DNA from: Allobosea sp. LC85
GTDB taxonomy: Bacteria > Pseudomonadota > Alphaproteobacteria > Rhizobiales > Beijerinckiaceae
Length of the DNA: 64,000 nucleotides
NCBI RefSeq assembly: GCF_000735605.1
Contig: NZ_JPKG01000004.1
Location: forward strand, 1-64,000
Direction: 5' to 3'
The notes below the pieces were generated by a model that saw only the letters and a list, made by a program, of their open reading frames with translations, did no database searches and was not told where the DNA came from. Position 1 is the stretch's first letter. Each line of letters begins with the position of its first letter. A program made the translations under genes and the position numbers. Positions 35,901 through 44,900 of the stretch are shown one piece after another.

Positions 35901-36665
35901 GCGCTCGGCGCCTTCCTGCTGCTGCGCCATGGCTTCCATGGGCCGCTGCTGGTCTCAGGCGAGCCGGTCACGCTGGCCGAGGCCGGCTGCTACGCCGCGA
36001 TCGGTTTCATCATGGCGATTGCGGCGATGATCGCCGGCACGGTCACGCTCCAGGGGCGCGCTGTGCCCCTGCGTCCGGAGAGCGCGGCGATCGCCTCCTG
36101 CGCCGTCTTCGCTGGTCTCTCGGGCGTCGTCGCCAACCCGCTGCTGAGCGAGGTCCCCCTGGCCGGCCTGTTCATCCTCGACAATGCCCTGGTCGGCTAT
36201 CTCCTGCCCGCGCTGCTGGCCTTCGCTGCGGCGCGCTGGACGCGCGAATTCGTTGCAGCCGCGCTGCCGCGGCGGATCTTCGGCGGCACGGCGATCATCG
36301 GCGCGCTCGCCTATCTGTTGATCGAGGTGCGGCGCTGGTTCGTCGGCCCCGATCTCCTGGCCGATGGCATCGCTGCAACCGAGCTCTACGCCTATTCCGC
36401 TGCGATCCTGCTCAATGGCGTCGCGCTGCTGGCGCTCGGCTTCCGGCTGCAATCGAAGGACCTGCGCCTGGCCTCGCTCGCGGTCGTCACCATTGCGATC
36501 TGCAAGGCCTTCCTGGTCGACATGTCCGGGCTGGAAGGGCTGTTGCGGGCGCTCTCCTTCATCGGCCTCGGCGCCAGCCTGGTCGGCATCGGCCTCGCTT
36601 ATCAGCGCCTGCTGCAGCGGGAAAATGCGCAGCAGGGCGCCGTAATCCACCAAGCCCGCGGGTGA
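32925..36665 (+). CDS. DUF2339 giant polytopic membrane protein
   Basis: This 1246-residue protein starts with a membrane helix and a short coiled coil (QQEEIDQLRLALATLREA), then an acidic Ala/Pro-rich linker to about residue 155. The DUF2339 mark, FEEAIGSRWAVWVGGIALAF, follows, and after it some thirty hydrophobic segments run to the C-terminus. The role of the family is unknown. It is widespread in Gram-negative bacteria and may be an envelope protein. Length and layout are normal for the family. Very long open frames on both other plus frames and the minus strand are GC-driven shadows. Confidence 0.85.
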   Translation: MEALVILGLAVLGFLIAIPWAAFSSLSRANRALALVSKQQEEIDQLRLALATLREARGEPGQAQAEADDEAVTAERLHRELAPAEDPAVTAESTLERAADPILAAPLPANIVAAEPLAPEQAAAMTELARHGEIEPSLDTVATPEPVPAVPRRDFEEAIGSRWAVWVGGIALAFGGLFLVRYSIEAGFFGPGMRLLLGAAFSLMAAAASEYLRRSDRLADLSERPGALGRLGGANIPAVLAGVSVLSGFGVVYAAHAIHGFIGPGLAFTLMGLIGLAALAASLLHGPVLGLFGLVGSYATPLLVASTAPSFSALSLFLAFVTSVAFLLHTRQPSRVVTLGAVVGHGVWTALIGLSGQSPTWSSFLLMVGAVLALALLKEWPKLKGRAAGSAWPVAGFDGIGLAAIATPLVLSGVLWTAHGGPAALHLAILTTVLVAIISAVRHGDLAPLAPLAAAAAAGMVLLWPSVQGAFGLSPDIVLDIVRLSLTGNAGPGLRWTAALLAVIIGGLPLSALLLRKGAGAGGFIIRGCLGFASALGPVCLLLATALRSNGFERSTGFAALSLLLAGALFAASEMLLPVERRSTRSRSNPLALIGSAAYAAGGSIALGLAVAFALRETWLVVGLAVAAAGVAIIASLRPIPLLRSMSAALATAALARLFWQPIVSEMGSWPLLNWVIPAYAGPALCFAIGALALRGKQDRPRSVHEALAAVFGAAFILLEIRQFFAGPELVPDIRLIAGHYSGLPRNRLFEEAVAHVVALGLIGAGLQVLARRLGGRVFAWGADLTAGLLLLLSFAGLCGLLNPLFDGTEVLGPPIFNRLLFYVLAGGALGLLGFWLDRGQGRSRIGECLTACAAVLVSLGAILIVRQAFAGPELAPRSVETVGFVEAVIVTITLLALTAAARIWHEAAENRVTRLALRALAFAAIGWAALALGIARNPMLDQSGVAGPVIFNRILWGYGAAVLAFAGAAFWLRDARPGISRAFARTAWAGTALGAFLLLRHGFHGPLLVSGEPVTLAEAGCYAAIGFIMAIAAMIAGTVTLQGRAVPLRPESAAIASCAVFAGLSGVVANPLLSEVPLAGLFILDNALVGYLLPALLAFAAARWTREFVAAALPRRIFGGTAIIGALAYLLIEVRRWFVGPDLLADGIAATELYAYSAAILLNGVALLALGFRLQSKDLRLASLAVVTIAICKAFLVDMSGLEGLLRALSFIGLGASLVGIGLAYQRLLQRENAQQGAVIHQARG

Positions 36666-37416
36666 GTTTTGGGTCTTCGCGCCTTTCTTATCATGTCGAC
36701 GCAGAATTTGTTTGCGTCAGCAGAAGGTCTATCTTTCTTTTCTAGTAATTTCTACAAATAAGCGTCGATCTATTCGTGGGTTCAGCGTGAAGATCTGTTT
36801 TTATTAAATTTTAGACTTTATCAATTTGTGTCTGACCAATTCTATAATTAGATAAATTTGTTTGATAAAATATTCGATAAGTGAAATACCAATCAACGCG
36901 ATCGCGGCTTCGGCCGCGCCAAGATCTCGCAATAATGTATTTCCGTTACCCAGCCGGATTCTGGCTGTGCAACGAGCAATGTCGATGTTAGCGTAAATGC
37001 GCGGTTAATGGCTGGGGAAAGTAGAGGCGCTTTTCTCACTAGTACCAGTGGAGAGGGGCGCTGATGGGCCGTCCCCAGTGGTTGTTGTGTTGGTTCTCGC
37101 CGCCTCGTACGCAGATACTGCGTGAGAGGCGATGGAGTATGTGGCCGGTCGCGTCAAGTCTTCCCCGGACGCGCAGTTCGACAAGGCAGAACTTTACCTC
37201 CATTCAACGCCCGATCGAGTGCCCAGTTGACTGGCGCCGCAAATCTTGCCGTGTCCTGGCGCAAATTTACCCATATCCAGCAATAATCGAACTGTTATTA
37301 TGAATTATATAGATATCACATGTAGAAATTCGAGATAATACAGTAAATTGGAATGCATATGTGAATAAATCGTCAGCGGCGTTGTCGGCGTATTACACCA
37401 AATCTGGAGTACGGCC
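36666..37416. other. AT-rich 750-bp intergenic region before the adhesin
   Basis: Base composition drops sharply compared with both flanks (long A/T runs at 36700-36900 and 37280-37370). It contains a perfect CGCGGC-TTCG-GCCGCG hairpin (36903-36918) without a T-run. A 79-codon frame at 37064-37303 has no ribosome site or protein character. It probably marks the left edge of the acquired type I secretion island and holds the adhesin promoter. The adhesin ATG has GGAG seven bases upstream. Confidence 0.5.
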
Positions 37417-40400
37417 ATGACTGACTCTATCAATACGAATGGAGCCTCGACGAGCCCGACCTCGCTTGACGAAACCCTCGTGGCCGCTCCCTACGCGACG
37501 ACGGATTACAATGACTACGCCCCAGGCGCCACGGCCACCATCACGGCCGGCGGGTTCGCGGTCGGCGCCACTATCGCCGTCGAGGTTGATCACGTTTCCG
37601 ATCCTGGTCCTGATGGTCTCTACGGCACTGCTGACGATGCAGTCGAGACGCTTGGCGGCGACGGCCATGAACCGTGGTACGTCACGGATGGCGGATCGGG
37701 AGATCTCGATGGCATCGCCAACGGTACGATCGTCACCAGTTGGTATGTGAACCCGGACGATTCCCTCGATCAAACCTTCCTTTTGACTGCGAGCGCCATC
37801 GATACAGGCTCCGATGGCGTGGCCGGTACGGCTGATGACGTGTCGCTTGGGCAAAGCGCCACCGCTTCGTTCACGGATGCAACAGAAATCGATCTGCGCA
37901 CGGCCGGCTCATCGACGACCGTCAACGGTGCCGTCTTCTTCGATTCGGCGAACATCGGTGCGGGCACAGGCAATTACAATACGATTCTCGCGATCAGCGA
38001 CAACGACGGCAATGAACGGGGTTTTAACAGTGATGACACGCCGCCACTCGATGCGTCGAACAACAATATCGATCAGGCGAAGACCCACACCGTTCTTCTG
38101 AGTACCGTTCCCATCACGATCGTCAACGGCGTCGCCTATTACGAGTTCCGCGTCGATCTGAACGAGTCCAACAGCAATCCGAACGGTCAGATCTCGCTCG
38201 ATGCATTCAAGATTTTCACATCGTCGAACGGCGGCATCGAAACCCTCGCCGCTTTGAATGGGCAGACGCTCGTCTACGATATGGACGCCGGCGGCGACAA
38301 AACCCTTTTGCTGAGCGAAGTTTCGACAGGTAGCGGCACTGACGATTACGCCGTGCTAGTGCCGGTATCCAACTTCGGAGCCGCGGATCCGGCTACGACC
38401 TACATGTATCTCTATACCGAAATGGGCTTCAAGGGCGGCGACTACCGGTCCCAGGGCGGGTTCGAGGAATGGAACCTGCAGACAGCCGGGGCGCTGACCG
38501 GCACGAAGTTCAACGATCTCGATGGCGACGGCGTCCGCGATGCTGGCGAGCCCGGCATCCAAGGTGTGACGATCTTCATCGATGCGGACAAGGACGGCGT
38601 GCTTGACGCCAGCGAACGCTCGACCGTGACCGACGCCAGTGGCAACTACACGTTCTTCGGCGTTCCACTTGGCACACATCAGATCGACGAAGTTGTGCCG
38701 GCTGGTTTGACGCAGACGACAGGAGCGTTCGAGACGGCGACGATTGGCTCGCTCGGCCAGACGGTTGTTGTCGATCCGATCGGAAACTTCCTCCCGGTCC
38801 CGGCGCTGAACATCGTGAAGGACGTGTCGAGCGTGACCGGCGGCAGCGGCGGCTCGGCCGACTCGGCCGGCGACGTGATCAACTACGCGATCAGCGTGCA
38901 GAACACCGGCAATGTCACGCTGACCGGCGTGGCGGTCACCGATCCCTATGCCGATGCCGGCTCGCTCGTGCGCGGCGCCGACATCGTCGGCGACAATGAC
39001 GCGCTGCTCGAGGTCGGCGAGACCTGGGGCTACACCGCGGCCCACACGGTGACCCAGGCCGAGATCGACGGCAATGGCGGCGGCGACGGCCAGCTCGAGA
39101 ACACCGCGACCGCCGATTCCGACGAGACCGGCCCCGACACCGACGACGCCTCCGTGCCGGTGGTCTACGACCCGGCGCTGAACATCGTGAAGGACGTGTC
39201 GAGCGTGACCGGCGGCAGCGGCGGCTCGGCCGACTCGGCCGGCGACGTGATCAACTACGCGATCAGCGTGCAGAACACCGGCAACGTCACGCTGACCGGC
39301 GTGGCGGTCACCGACCCCTATGCCGATGCCGGCTCGCTCGTGCGCGGCGCCGACATCGTCGGCGACAATGACGCGCTGCTCGAGGTCGGCGAGACCTGGG
39401 GCTACACCGCGGCCCACACGGTGACCCAGGCCGAGATCGACGGCAATGGCGGCGGCGACGGCCAGCTCGAGAACACCGCGACCGCCGATTCCGACGAGAC
39501 CGGCCCCGACACCGACGACGCCTCCGTGCCGGTGGTCTACGATCCGGATGTTGACATCACGAAGAGCGCTGCGGTGAAGGATGGCATCGCCGATCATGCT
39601 GGTGACGTCATCGACTACACCGTCGTCCTGACAAACGCGGGCAATGTCAGCCTCACTGGTGTCGTGCTGAGGGACATGTTCGAGGGTCAGCCGGTCGTCA
39701 CTTTGGACACGAACGGTTCAACCCCGACGACCGCGGATGATGCGGTTCTGGTGGAAAGCGTCAACGCCAATGGCATCCTCGACGTCGGAGAAAGCTGGAC
39801 CTATACCTACAAGCACATCTTGACCCAGGCTGAGCTCAATGCGGAGCTGGCGGGTGATCGCAGCCTCGACAATGTCGCGACTGTGACCACCAACGAGACC
39901 GGGCCGGATTCCGATGATGCCCATGTGCCTGTTGCGGTGGGGCCCGGCGTGAGGACGCCAGGTTTCTGGGCGCAGACCACATGGCAGAAATTCTGGGACG
40001 GCGTCGCCGGAAATGAGCCCAAACAGGCGGGAACAAACGGGTTTGCAAACAGCGACATCCTGTTGCCGCCCTATGCGAACCCAGACACTGACGGAGCCGG
40101 CCCCGACACGGCAGGGAAGGTCCAGGATCCGGTTGGCGGGGCCTACAAGACCGGCATGCTGGTCGGTGACTTCAACCTGAACGGCGAGACTGACCTAGGC
40201 GAGAACACCTTTTACTTCTCGATCAGCGAGGCGCTGAAGGTTCTCAACGCCAGCCAGAAGGACGATCAGGACTCCCGTTTCATCATCGCTCGGCACCTGG
40301 TTTCCACCTGGCTCAATTATCAGGCCGGCAACCCGATCGAGGCCTCGAATGCCTCCGTGACCGATGCCAAGGACGTCATCTCCTGGGCGATCGATTGGCT

Positions 40401-40671
40401 GCAGAACCGCACGCCGGATGAAACCGCTGACGGCAGGGGAGACGGCAGCCTGACGCTTCAGTCGGCAACCTGGAAGACGCCGTCGAGTTCGTCCTACTGG
40501 GGCGTCGGCATCGATGGTCCCGATGCAGGCACTGCGGTGACCGGCGTGTCGCCGGTCCCGCAATTCGATCCGACGCATGATGTGCCCGCCGGAGCAGCTC
40601 TCAGCAGCCTGCTCGACGAATACAACAACCACGGGAGTATTCTGGGGGTCCAGATCGCGACGTCGGCGTAA
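37417..40671 (+). CDS. Large SdrD/DUF11 repeat adhesin, likely type I secretion substrate
   Basis: 1084 residues, acidic, with no N-terminal signal peptide. In order: an N-terminal region with two DGLYGTADD/DGVAGTADD elements; an SdrD B-like domain with calcium-type loops (DLDGDGVRDAGE and DADKDGVLDASE, about 360-460); two identical 124-residue DUF11-type units (463-710); a divergent third unit (to about 840); and a C-terminal domain starting RTPGFWAQT. No GGxGxDxxx RTX repeats are seen. The exporter genes follow at once, so secretion through them, with an uncleaved C-terminal signal, is the simplest reading. Probable role: surface attachment. Confidence 0.75.
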   Translation: MTDSINTNGASTSPTSLDETLVAAPYATTDYNDYAPGATATITAGGFAVGATIAVEVDHVSDPGPDGLYGTADDAVETLGGDGHEPWYVTDGGSGDLDGIANGTIVTSWYVNPDDSLDQTFLLTASAIDTGSDGVAGTADDVSLGQSATASFTDATEIDLRTAGSSTTVNGAVFFDSANIGAGTGNYNTILAISDNDGNERGFNSDDTPPLDASNNNIDQAKTHTVLLSTVPITIVNGVAYYEFRVDLNESNSNPNGQISLDAFKIFTSSNGGIETLAALNGQTLVYDMDAGGDKTLLLSEVSTGSGTDDYAVLVPVSNFGAADPATTYMYLYTEMGFKGGDYRSQGGFEEWNLQTAGALTGTKFNDLDGDGVRDAGEPGIQGVTIFIDADKDGVLDASERSTVTDASGNYTFFGVPLGTHQIDEVVPAGLTQTTGAFETATIGSLGQTVVVDPIGNFLPVPALNIVKDVSSVTGGSGGSADSAGDVINYAISVQNTGNVTLTGVAVTDPYADAGSLVRGADIVGDNDALLEVGETWGYTAAHTVTQAEIDGNGGGDGQLENTATADSDETGPDTDDASVPVVYDPALNIVKDVSSVTGGSGGSADSAGDVINYAISVQNTGNVTLTGVAVTDPYADAGSLVRGADIVGDNDALLEVGETWGYTAAHTVTQAEIDGNGGGDGQLENTATADSDETGPDTDDASVPVVYDPDVDITKSAAVKDGIADHAGDVIDYTVVLTNAGNVSLTGVVLRDMFEGQPVVTLDTNGSTPTTADDAVLVESVNANGILDVGESWTYTYKHILTQAELNAELAGDRSLDNVATVTTNETGPDSDDAHVPVAVGPGVRTPGFWAQTTWQKFWDGVAGNEPKQAGTNGFANSDILLPPYANPDTDGAGPDTAGKVQDPVGGAYKTGMLVGDFNLNGETDLGENTFYFSISEALKVLNASQKDDQDSRFIIARHLVSTWLNYQAGNPIEASNASVTDAKDVISWAIDWLQNRTPDETADGRGDGSLTLQSATWKTPSSSSYWGVGIDGPDAGTAVTGVSPVPQFDPTHDVPAGAALSSLLDEYNNHGSILGVQIATSA
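38803..39546 (+). repeat. Two near-identical 372-bp tandem repeats in the adhesin gene
   Basis: Unit 1 is 38803-39174 and unit 2 is 39175-39546. They differ at only a few silent positions (for example AATGTC/AACGTC and GATCCC/GACCCC). Each encodes the same 124 residues, from ALNIVKDVSS to VPVVYDP. Such identity points to recent duplication or gene conversion. Confidence 0.9.
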
Positions 40672-40801
40672 CCGATCCTCGCCAGGAGCCCTGTGCGGAG
40701 ATGCGACCGTCGCGCGCTCGGAGTGGAAATCAAATCGAGAGGGCGCGGCGGACGCTCGGCACGAAAGCCTGCAAATTCGAGCCGGTCATTGGCGAAAGGT
40801 T

Positions 40802-42601
40802 GTGCTTAAGAAATATGCCCGGCTGGGGAGTGCTATTCGCTTGTCCAATGTGAATGACGCACATGTCAGAGACGAATTTCGGGTCGCAGCTCGCGCTTGC
40901 CGAAAATATTTCGTTGCGGCTGCGTGTTTCGGAATAGCGATCAATATCCTCTATCTTGCTGCACCAATTTACACTCTACAGATCTACGATCGCGTCATTC
41001 CGAGCGCGAGCAACATCACCCTATTGATGCTGACCCTGGCATTGATGTTTGCGCTCTTCGCCTTGGCGGGCCTCGATATTGTACGAGCTCGCGTGCTGAC
41101 GCGAGCCAGCCTTCGCCTCGATCGCCTGATGGCCGTCCGCGTCATGACCTCGATCATCGAGCATATGCCGGCGATACCAGGATCGCGCGGGCAGCTGTTG
41201 CGCGACTTCGACACCTTTCGCCAGTTCATCACTGGCCCGGGCGTGCACTCGATCCTGGATCTTCCGTGGGGACCGATCTACATCGCCGTGATCTTTGGTT
41301 TCCACCCCTTGCTCGGGTTATTTTCCCTGATCTCTGCGTTGTTGCTCATTGCGATGGCGCTGCTCAACGAACTGCTGGTCAGGCGGCCCCTCACGGAGTC
41401 CAGCGAGGCCGCCAATCGCAGCTACGGCTTTGCCGAGGCGAGCCTGCGCAACACGGAAGTTGTCCAGGCGATGGGGATGACCGAGGGCCTGTTGGCGCGT
41501 TGGGGCCGGGACCGATCCCGGATGATCGACCAGCAGCTGGTTGCGAGCGACCGAGCCGCGGTGACGGCGAGCATCATCCGATTGCTCCGCCTCTCCATGC
41601 AATCTCTCATACTTGGATTGGGCGCGTATCTGGTCATCAACCGGGAGGCGACCGTGGGCTCCATGTTTGCGGCAAGCATCCTGCTCGGGCGCGCCCTGCA
41701 ACCGGTGGAACAGCTCGTTGGCTCCTGGCGCAACATCATTGCCGCGCGTGCCGCCTTCGGGAGATTGCATCGTCACCTGAAGACCTGCCCCATCACCGAG
41801 CGGACTTTGTCACTGCCGCGTCCAACCGGATGCCTGAGCGTTGAGGCGCTGTCGTTCGGCGTTGCCGGGCAAGCCAAGCCGATCCTGCATGGGGTTTCGT
41901 TCAAGCTCGAGCCAGGCGAGATTCTCGGCGTGATTGGCCCGACCGGGGCCGGTAAATCGACCTTGGCTCGCCATCTCGTCGGTGTTCTGGCGCCAAGCGC
42001 CGGCGTTGTCCGCCTCGACGGCGCGGACGTTTCCACTTGGCCTCGATCGTCAATCGGGCGGTACATTGGATACCTGCCGCAGAATATCGAGCTCTTCGCC
42101 GACACCGTCGCCGCGAACATTAGTCGCTTCCAGGCCGGTAACGACAACGATGTCCTGCAGGCTGCCGGCCTGGCGGGCGTCCACCAGATGATCTTGCGCC
42201 TTCAGAACGATTACAACACGCAGATCGGCGATAACGGCGAGGCTCTGTCCGGCGGCTGCCGGCAACGGATCGGCCTTGCGCGGGCTGTTTTCGGAAGTCC
42301 TTGTCTCGTCGTGCTCGACGAGCCGAATTCAAACCTGGATGCTGACGGCGATATTGCGCTTGCAGAGTGCATATTGGCGCTCAAGGAGCGCAAAGCGACC
42401 GTTGTCATCATCTCTCACCGTCCAAGCGTGCTCGGGATCGTCGATAAGATCCTCGTTCTGAGGGACGGAGTGGCTGAGCTCTTCGGCCCCCGCGACGACG
42501 TCATAGCGCGCCTGGGCGCAGCGGCCGCCAGACAGGTCGCTGCCGCCTCGGCCGATAAAGCGGCGGCAACCCGGCGCGTTGCCGAAGGCGCCGCAGAGTA
42601 A
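40802..42601 (+). CDS. Type I secretion ABC transporter/ATPase (PrtD-like)
   Basis: About 599 residues from a GTG at 40802 (AAAGG two bases upstream, a weak site). The open frame continues back into the adhesin gene, but that part is not protein-like. Six membrane helices (about 40-310) precede the ATPase domain: Walker A GPTGAGKST, signature LSGGCRQRIGLARA with Cys in place of the usual Gln, Walker B LVVLDEPNSNLD and H-loop ISHR. There is no C39 peptidase domain. It should export the adhesin encoded upstream together with the adaptor encoded downstream. The outer-membrane TolC partner is not in the window. Confidence 0.85.
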   Translation: MLKKYARLGSAIRLSNVNDAHVRDEFRVAARACRKYFVAAACFGIAINILYLAAPIYTLQIYDRVIPSASNITLLMLTLALMFALFALAGLDIVRARVLTRASLRLDRLMAVRVMTSIIEHMPAIPGSRGQLLRDFDTFRQFITGPGVHSILDLPWGPIYIAVIFGFHPLLGLFSLISALLLIAMALLNELLVRRPLTESSEAANRSYGFAEASLRNTEVVQAMGMTEGLLARWGRDRSRMIDQQLVASDRAAVTASIIRLLRLSMQSLILGLGAYLVINREATVGSMFAASILLGRALQPVEQLVGSWRNIIAARAAFGRLHRHLKTCPITERTLSLPRPTGCLSVEALSFGVAGQAKPILHGVSFKLEPGEILGVIGPTGAGKSTLARHLVGVLAPSAGVVRLDGADVSTWPRSSIGRYIGYLPQNIELFADTVAANISRFQAGNDNDVLQAAGLAGVHQMILRLQNDYNTQIGDNGEALSGGCRQRIGLARAVFGSPCLVVLDEPNSNLDADGDIALAECILALKERKATVVIISHRPSVLGIVDKILVLRDGVAELFGPRDDVIARLGAAAARQVAAASADKAAATRRVAEGAAE

Positions 42602-42619
42602 TCGATCGGAGGGCGGCGC

Positions 42620-43966
42620 ATGCATGGCAACCGCAAGCTCGCTGGCCCGGGATCCCCTGGATCGTCAGAAGCCACGGAACCCCGAGAGTCCATTCGGTAC
42701 GAAGCAATCGTCGGCGGCCTCACGATCGGGCTGTTCTTCGGCGCTTTCGGCACATGGGCGGTCACGGCTCCACTCAATGGGGCTGTCATCGCGAATGGGG
42801 TCGTCAAGGTCGAAGGCAACCGCAAAAGCGTTCAGCATCTCGACGGCGGTATCGTTCGGGAGCTGCGCGTCAAGGAGGGCGACAGAGTCAAGTTGGCGGA
42901 TACCCTGATCGTCTTGGACAGGACGCAGGCGCAAACCGAGCATGACGTATTGTCGCAACAATATCTCGTTCTCCGCGCCACCGAAGAGAGATTGAAGGCC
43001 GAACTCAATCACGCGCCTGCCATGGATATCCCTGCGGATCTGAAGGGACGAATGGCCGAACAGGATGTGAGCAGCGTGTGGAACGGTCAGGTCCTGCAGT
43101 TCGAGAGCCGCCTGGCTGCACTGGAAGGCCAGCGCAGTGTGATCAGGGAGCGGATAGCGCAGCTCGGTCACCAGATCGCAGGAGGAGAGGCGCAAGCCAG
43201 GGCGCTCCGCGCTCAACTCATCTCCGTCCAGAAGGAGCTGCAAAGCCTGATTCCGCTCGCCAAGCAGGGATTGATCGCCCAGCCGCGTTTCCTGCAGGTG
43301 GAACGCGCCGCTGATGGCCTTGAAGGTCAGATAGCCGAGACGCTGGCGAATATTGCGAGATCGCGGCAAGCGATTGCCGAACAGCGGCAGCAGATAGCAC
43401 AGCTGACCAACGATCGGCTGGCCGAGGTGACAAGAGAACTGAAGGAATCGCACGCGAAACGGCTCGAGCTCATTCCGAAGATCTTCAATGCTCAAGCTGT
43501 GCTGCGTCGTACGGAAATCCAGGCTCCCTATTCCGGACGGATTGTCGGCCTGAATGTCTTTTCAGTCGGCGGCGTCGTCAATCGCGGCGACAAGATCCTG
43601 GATATCGTCCCGGAAGAAGAAACCTTGATCGTCGAGGCGCAATTCAGCGTTGAGGATATCAGTGACGTTCGCCTCCAGGCGCGCGCTGAAGTGCATCTGA
43701 CTGCTTACAAGCAGCGCATCATCCCCATGATACACGGGACGGTGATTCAAATTGGCGCTGATCGCCTGACCGACAGCAAGACAGGCAATCCCTATTATGT
43801 TGCGCTGGTACGCGTGGACGAGGCCGAGCTTGCCGACTTGCCAAATATTCAGCTTTACCCTGGCATGCCCGCGACGGTCATGATCCCCACGACAGAGCGC
43901 ACGGCTTTCGATTATCTCGTCGGGCCGCTCGTGGCCTCGTTCAATCAGTCGTTTCGTCAGCGCTAG
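42620..43966 (+). CDS. Type I secretion membrane-fusion protein (HlyD/PrtE family)
   Basis: 448 residues: one N-terminal membrane helix (GGLTIGLFFGAFGTWAV), the lipoyl-like half GGIVRELRVKEGDRV, a long coiled-coil hairpin (about 100-290), the second lipoyl half (IQAPYSGRIVGLNV) and a beta-barrel domain ending in RTAFDYLVGPL. This is the full family layout. It begins 18 bp after the exporter gene and bridges it to TolC. A beheaded relative is at 45396. Confidence 0.9.
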   Translation: MHGNRKLAGPGSPGSSEATEPRESIRYEAIVGGLTIGLFFGAFGTWAVTAPLNGAVIANGVVKVEGNRKSVQHLDGGIVRELRVKEGDRVKLADTLIVLDRTQAQTEHDVLSQQYLVLRATEERLKAELNHAPAMDIPADLKGRMAEQDVSSVWNGQVLQFESRLAALEGQRSVIRERIAQLGHQIAGGEAQARALRAQLISVQKELQSLIPLAKQGLIAQPRFLQVERAADGLEGQIAETLANIARSRQAIAEQRQQIAQLTNDRLAEVTRELKESHAKRLELIPKIFNAQAVLRRTEIQAPYSGRIVGLNVFSVGGVVNRGDKILDIVPEEETLIVEAQFSVEDISDVRLQARAEVHLTAYKQRIIPMIHGTVIQIGADRLTDSKTGNPYYVALVRVDEAELADLPNIQLYPGMPATVMIPTTERTAFDYLVGPLVASFNQSFRQR

Positions 43967-44068
43967 CGCATTTTCGAGCGAAGTGGACACCGGTTCGCGT
44001 GAAGAAAATGCGATAAAACAAGGAGCTAGAGCATTTCCGCGATTCGGAGAAACACGGAAATGCTCTAG
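43967..44068. repeat. RIME-like bipartite palindromic repeat, copy 3
   Basis: First palindrome: CGCATTTTC (43967-43975) with GAAAATGCG (44004-44012) around GCGAAGTGGACACCGGTT. Second: perfect 14-bp arms CTAGAGCATTTCCG (44026-44039) and 44055-44068. It starts at the stop codon of the adaptor gene. The arrangement matches the copy at 19848 although the arms have other sequences. Confidence 0.8.
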
Positions 44069-44484
44069 CGCGGGCTCCGGGCGTGAGGGACCTGGCGGGG
44101 GCGGCGGCGGTGATCTTGGCCGCAGTCACGCTTGTCGGTTTGACGTAGCGGAACGGACCGTAACGCCTGCGCGGAATCCCGTGCATCACGCAGGGATTGC
44201 AGGCGCTTCCTCCTGTGAAACGCTTGTGCCGCGGGTGCGAGGCTTCTGCGCATCGCCAGCCTGCGACGCTCCCGGGCAGGGAACAGAAGGCCATGGGCCG
44301 TTTCGACAAAAGCCCTCTGGCCCGCCTTTGTCGCGTGCGGGCTGTAGCATGAACGCAACGTCAGTGGAAAACCCGGCGGCTCATCTTTGGTCGATCTTGC
44401 AACCCATGGACGTTTGCAGGAGTGAACTGCAGCTTGTGATTCAGCGTCCAGGCCGAAGCGTTTTGCGAGCAGGAGGCTCGGGTG
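44069..44484. other. Intergenic between adaptor and HlyC-like gene
   Basis: About 415 bp without a credible gene. A 21-codon plus-strand stretch reading VRDLAGAAAVILAAVTLVGLT and ending in TAG near 44146 looks like a stray membrane helix. A hairpin, GCGTGATGCA-like, lies near 44180. Frames on both strands lack ribosome sites. Confidence 0.4.
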
Positions 44485-44892
44485 ATGGCGAAGCAAGCGG
44501 GCGGGGCGCAGGGTGCTGCACCGGGGGATGCGGGTCGCTCCGAGCATGCCGACAAGACCATCTCTTCGGTGCTGGGAGAAATCGTCTGGTTGATGAGCCA
44601 GAGCCCCGAGTACAAGCAATATCTGATCAGCGATCTCGAATGGCTGGTGATGCCGCCGATCCTGCTGCGGCAGTTCCGGCTGTTCTACCATGAGGGCCGA
44701 CCGGCCGCGGTGGTGCTCTACGCCCGAGTTTCGCCAGAGATCGAGGCACGGCTGGATGCTGGTGCGCCGACGCTGCGGCCGGATGATTGGAAGTCGGGGA
44801 ATGTAGTGAAGGTCGTGAGGGTAATTGCGCCCTTTGGAGGTGCCGAGGATTTTGGGGAAGAGATGAAGCAAGTTCAAAATTTTTATAAGTAA
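44485..44892 (+). CDS. HlyC-family toxin-activating lysine acyltransferase, probably inactive
   Basis: The ATG at 44485 has AGGAGG eight bases upstream (a GTG sits directly before it). 135 residues. The family pattern is clear: VLGEIVWLMSQSP, LEWLVMPPILLRQF, DDWKSG and IAPFGG. HlyC needs His23 (in SPLH) and Asp92 (in DWIAPFG). Here these positions are Tyr43 (SPEY) and Arg112 (VRVIAPFG). The enzyme that normally fatty-acylates an RTX protoxin is therefore likely inactive or repurposed. No RTX toxin gene is adjacent. Confidence 0.75.
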   Translation: MAKQAGGAQGAAPGDAGRSEHADKTISSVLGEIVWLMSQSPEYKQYLISDLEWLVMPPILLRQFRLFYHEGRPAAVVLYARVSPEIEARLDAGAPTLRPDDWKSGNVVKVVRVIAPFGGAEDFGEEMKQVQNFYK

Positions 44893-44900
44893 AAATATAA

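Noticed and set aside
34061..36745. 894-codon plus-strand open frame
   Set aside because: It overlaps the DUF2339 gene in another frame and reads as Arg/Ala/Gly-rich sequence without membrane or domain pattern.
37064..37303. 79-codon frame in the AT-rich gap before the adhesin
   Set aside because: No ribosome site, no hydrophobic or domain pattern, atypical composition.
38803..39546. Tandem repeats considered as a CRISPR array
   Set aside because: Units are 372 bp, contiguous and in frame within one large protein. There are no short repeats with spacers.
44098..44146. Short membrane-like frame after the adaptor gene
   Set aside because: Only about 21 codons before a stop, with no ribosome site. 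Kept only as a note on the gap.
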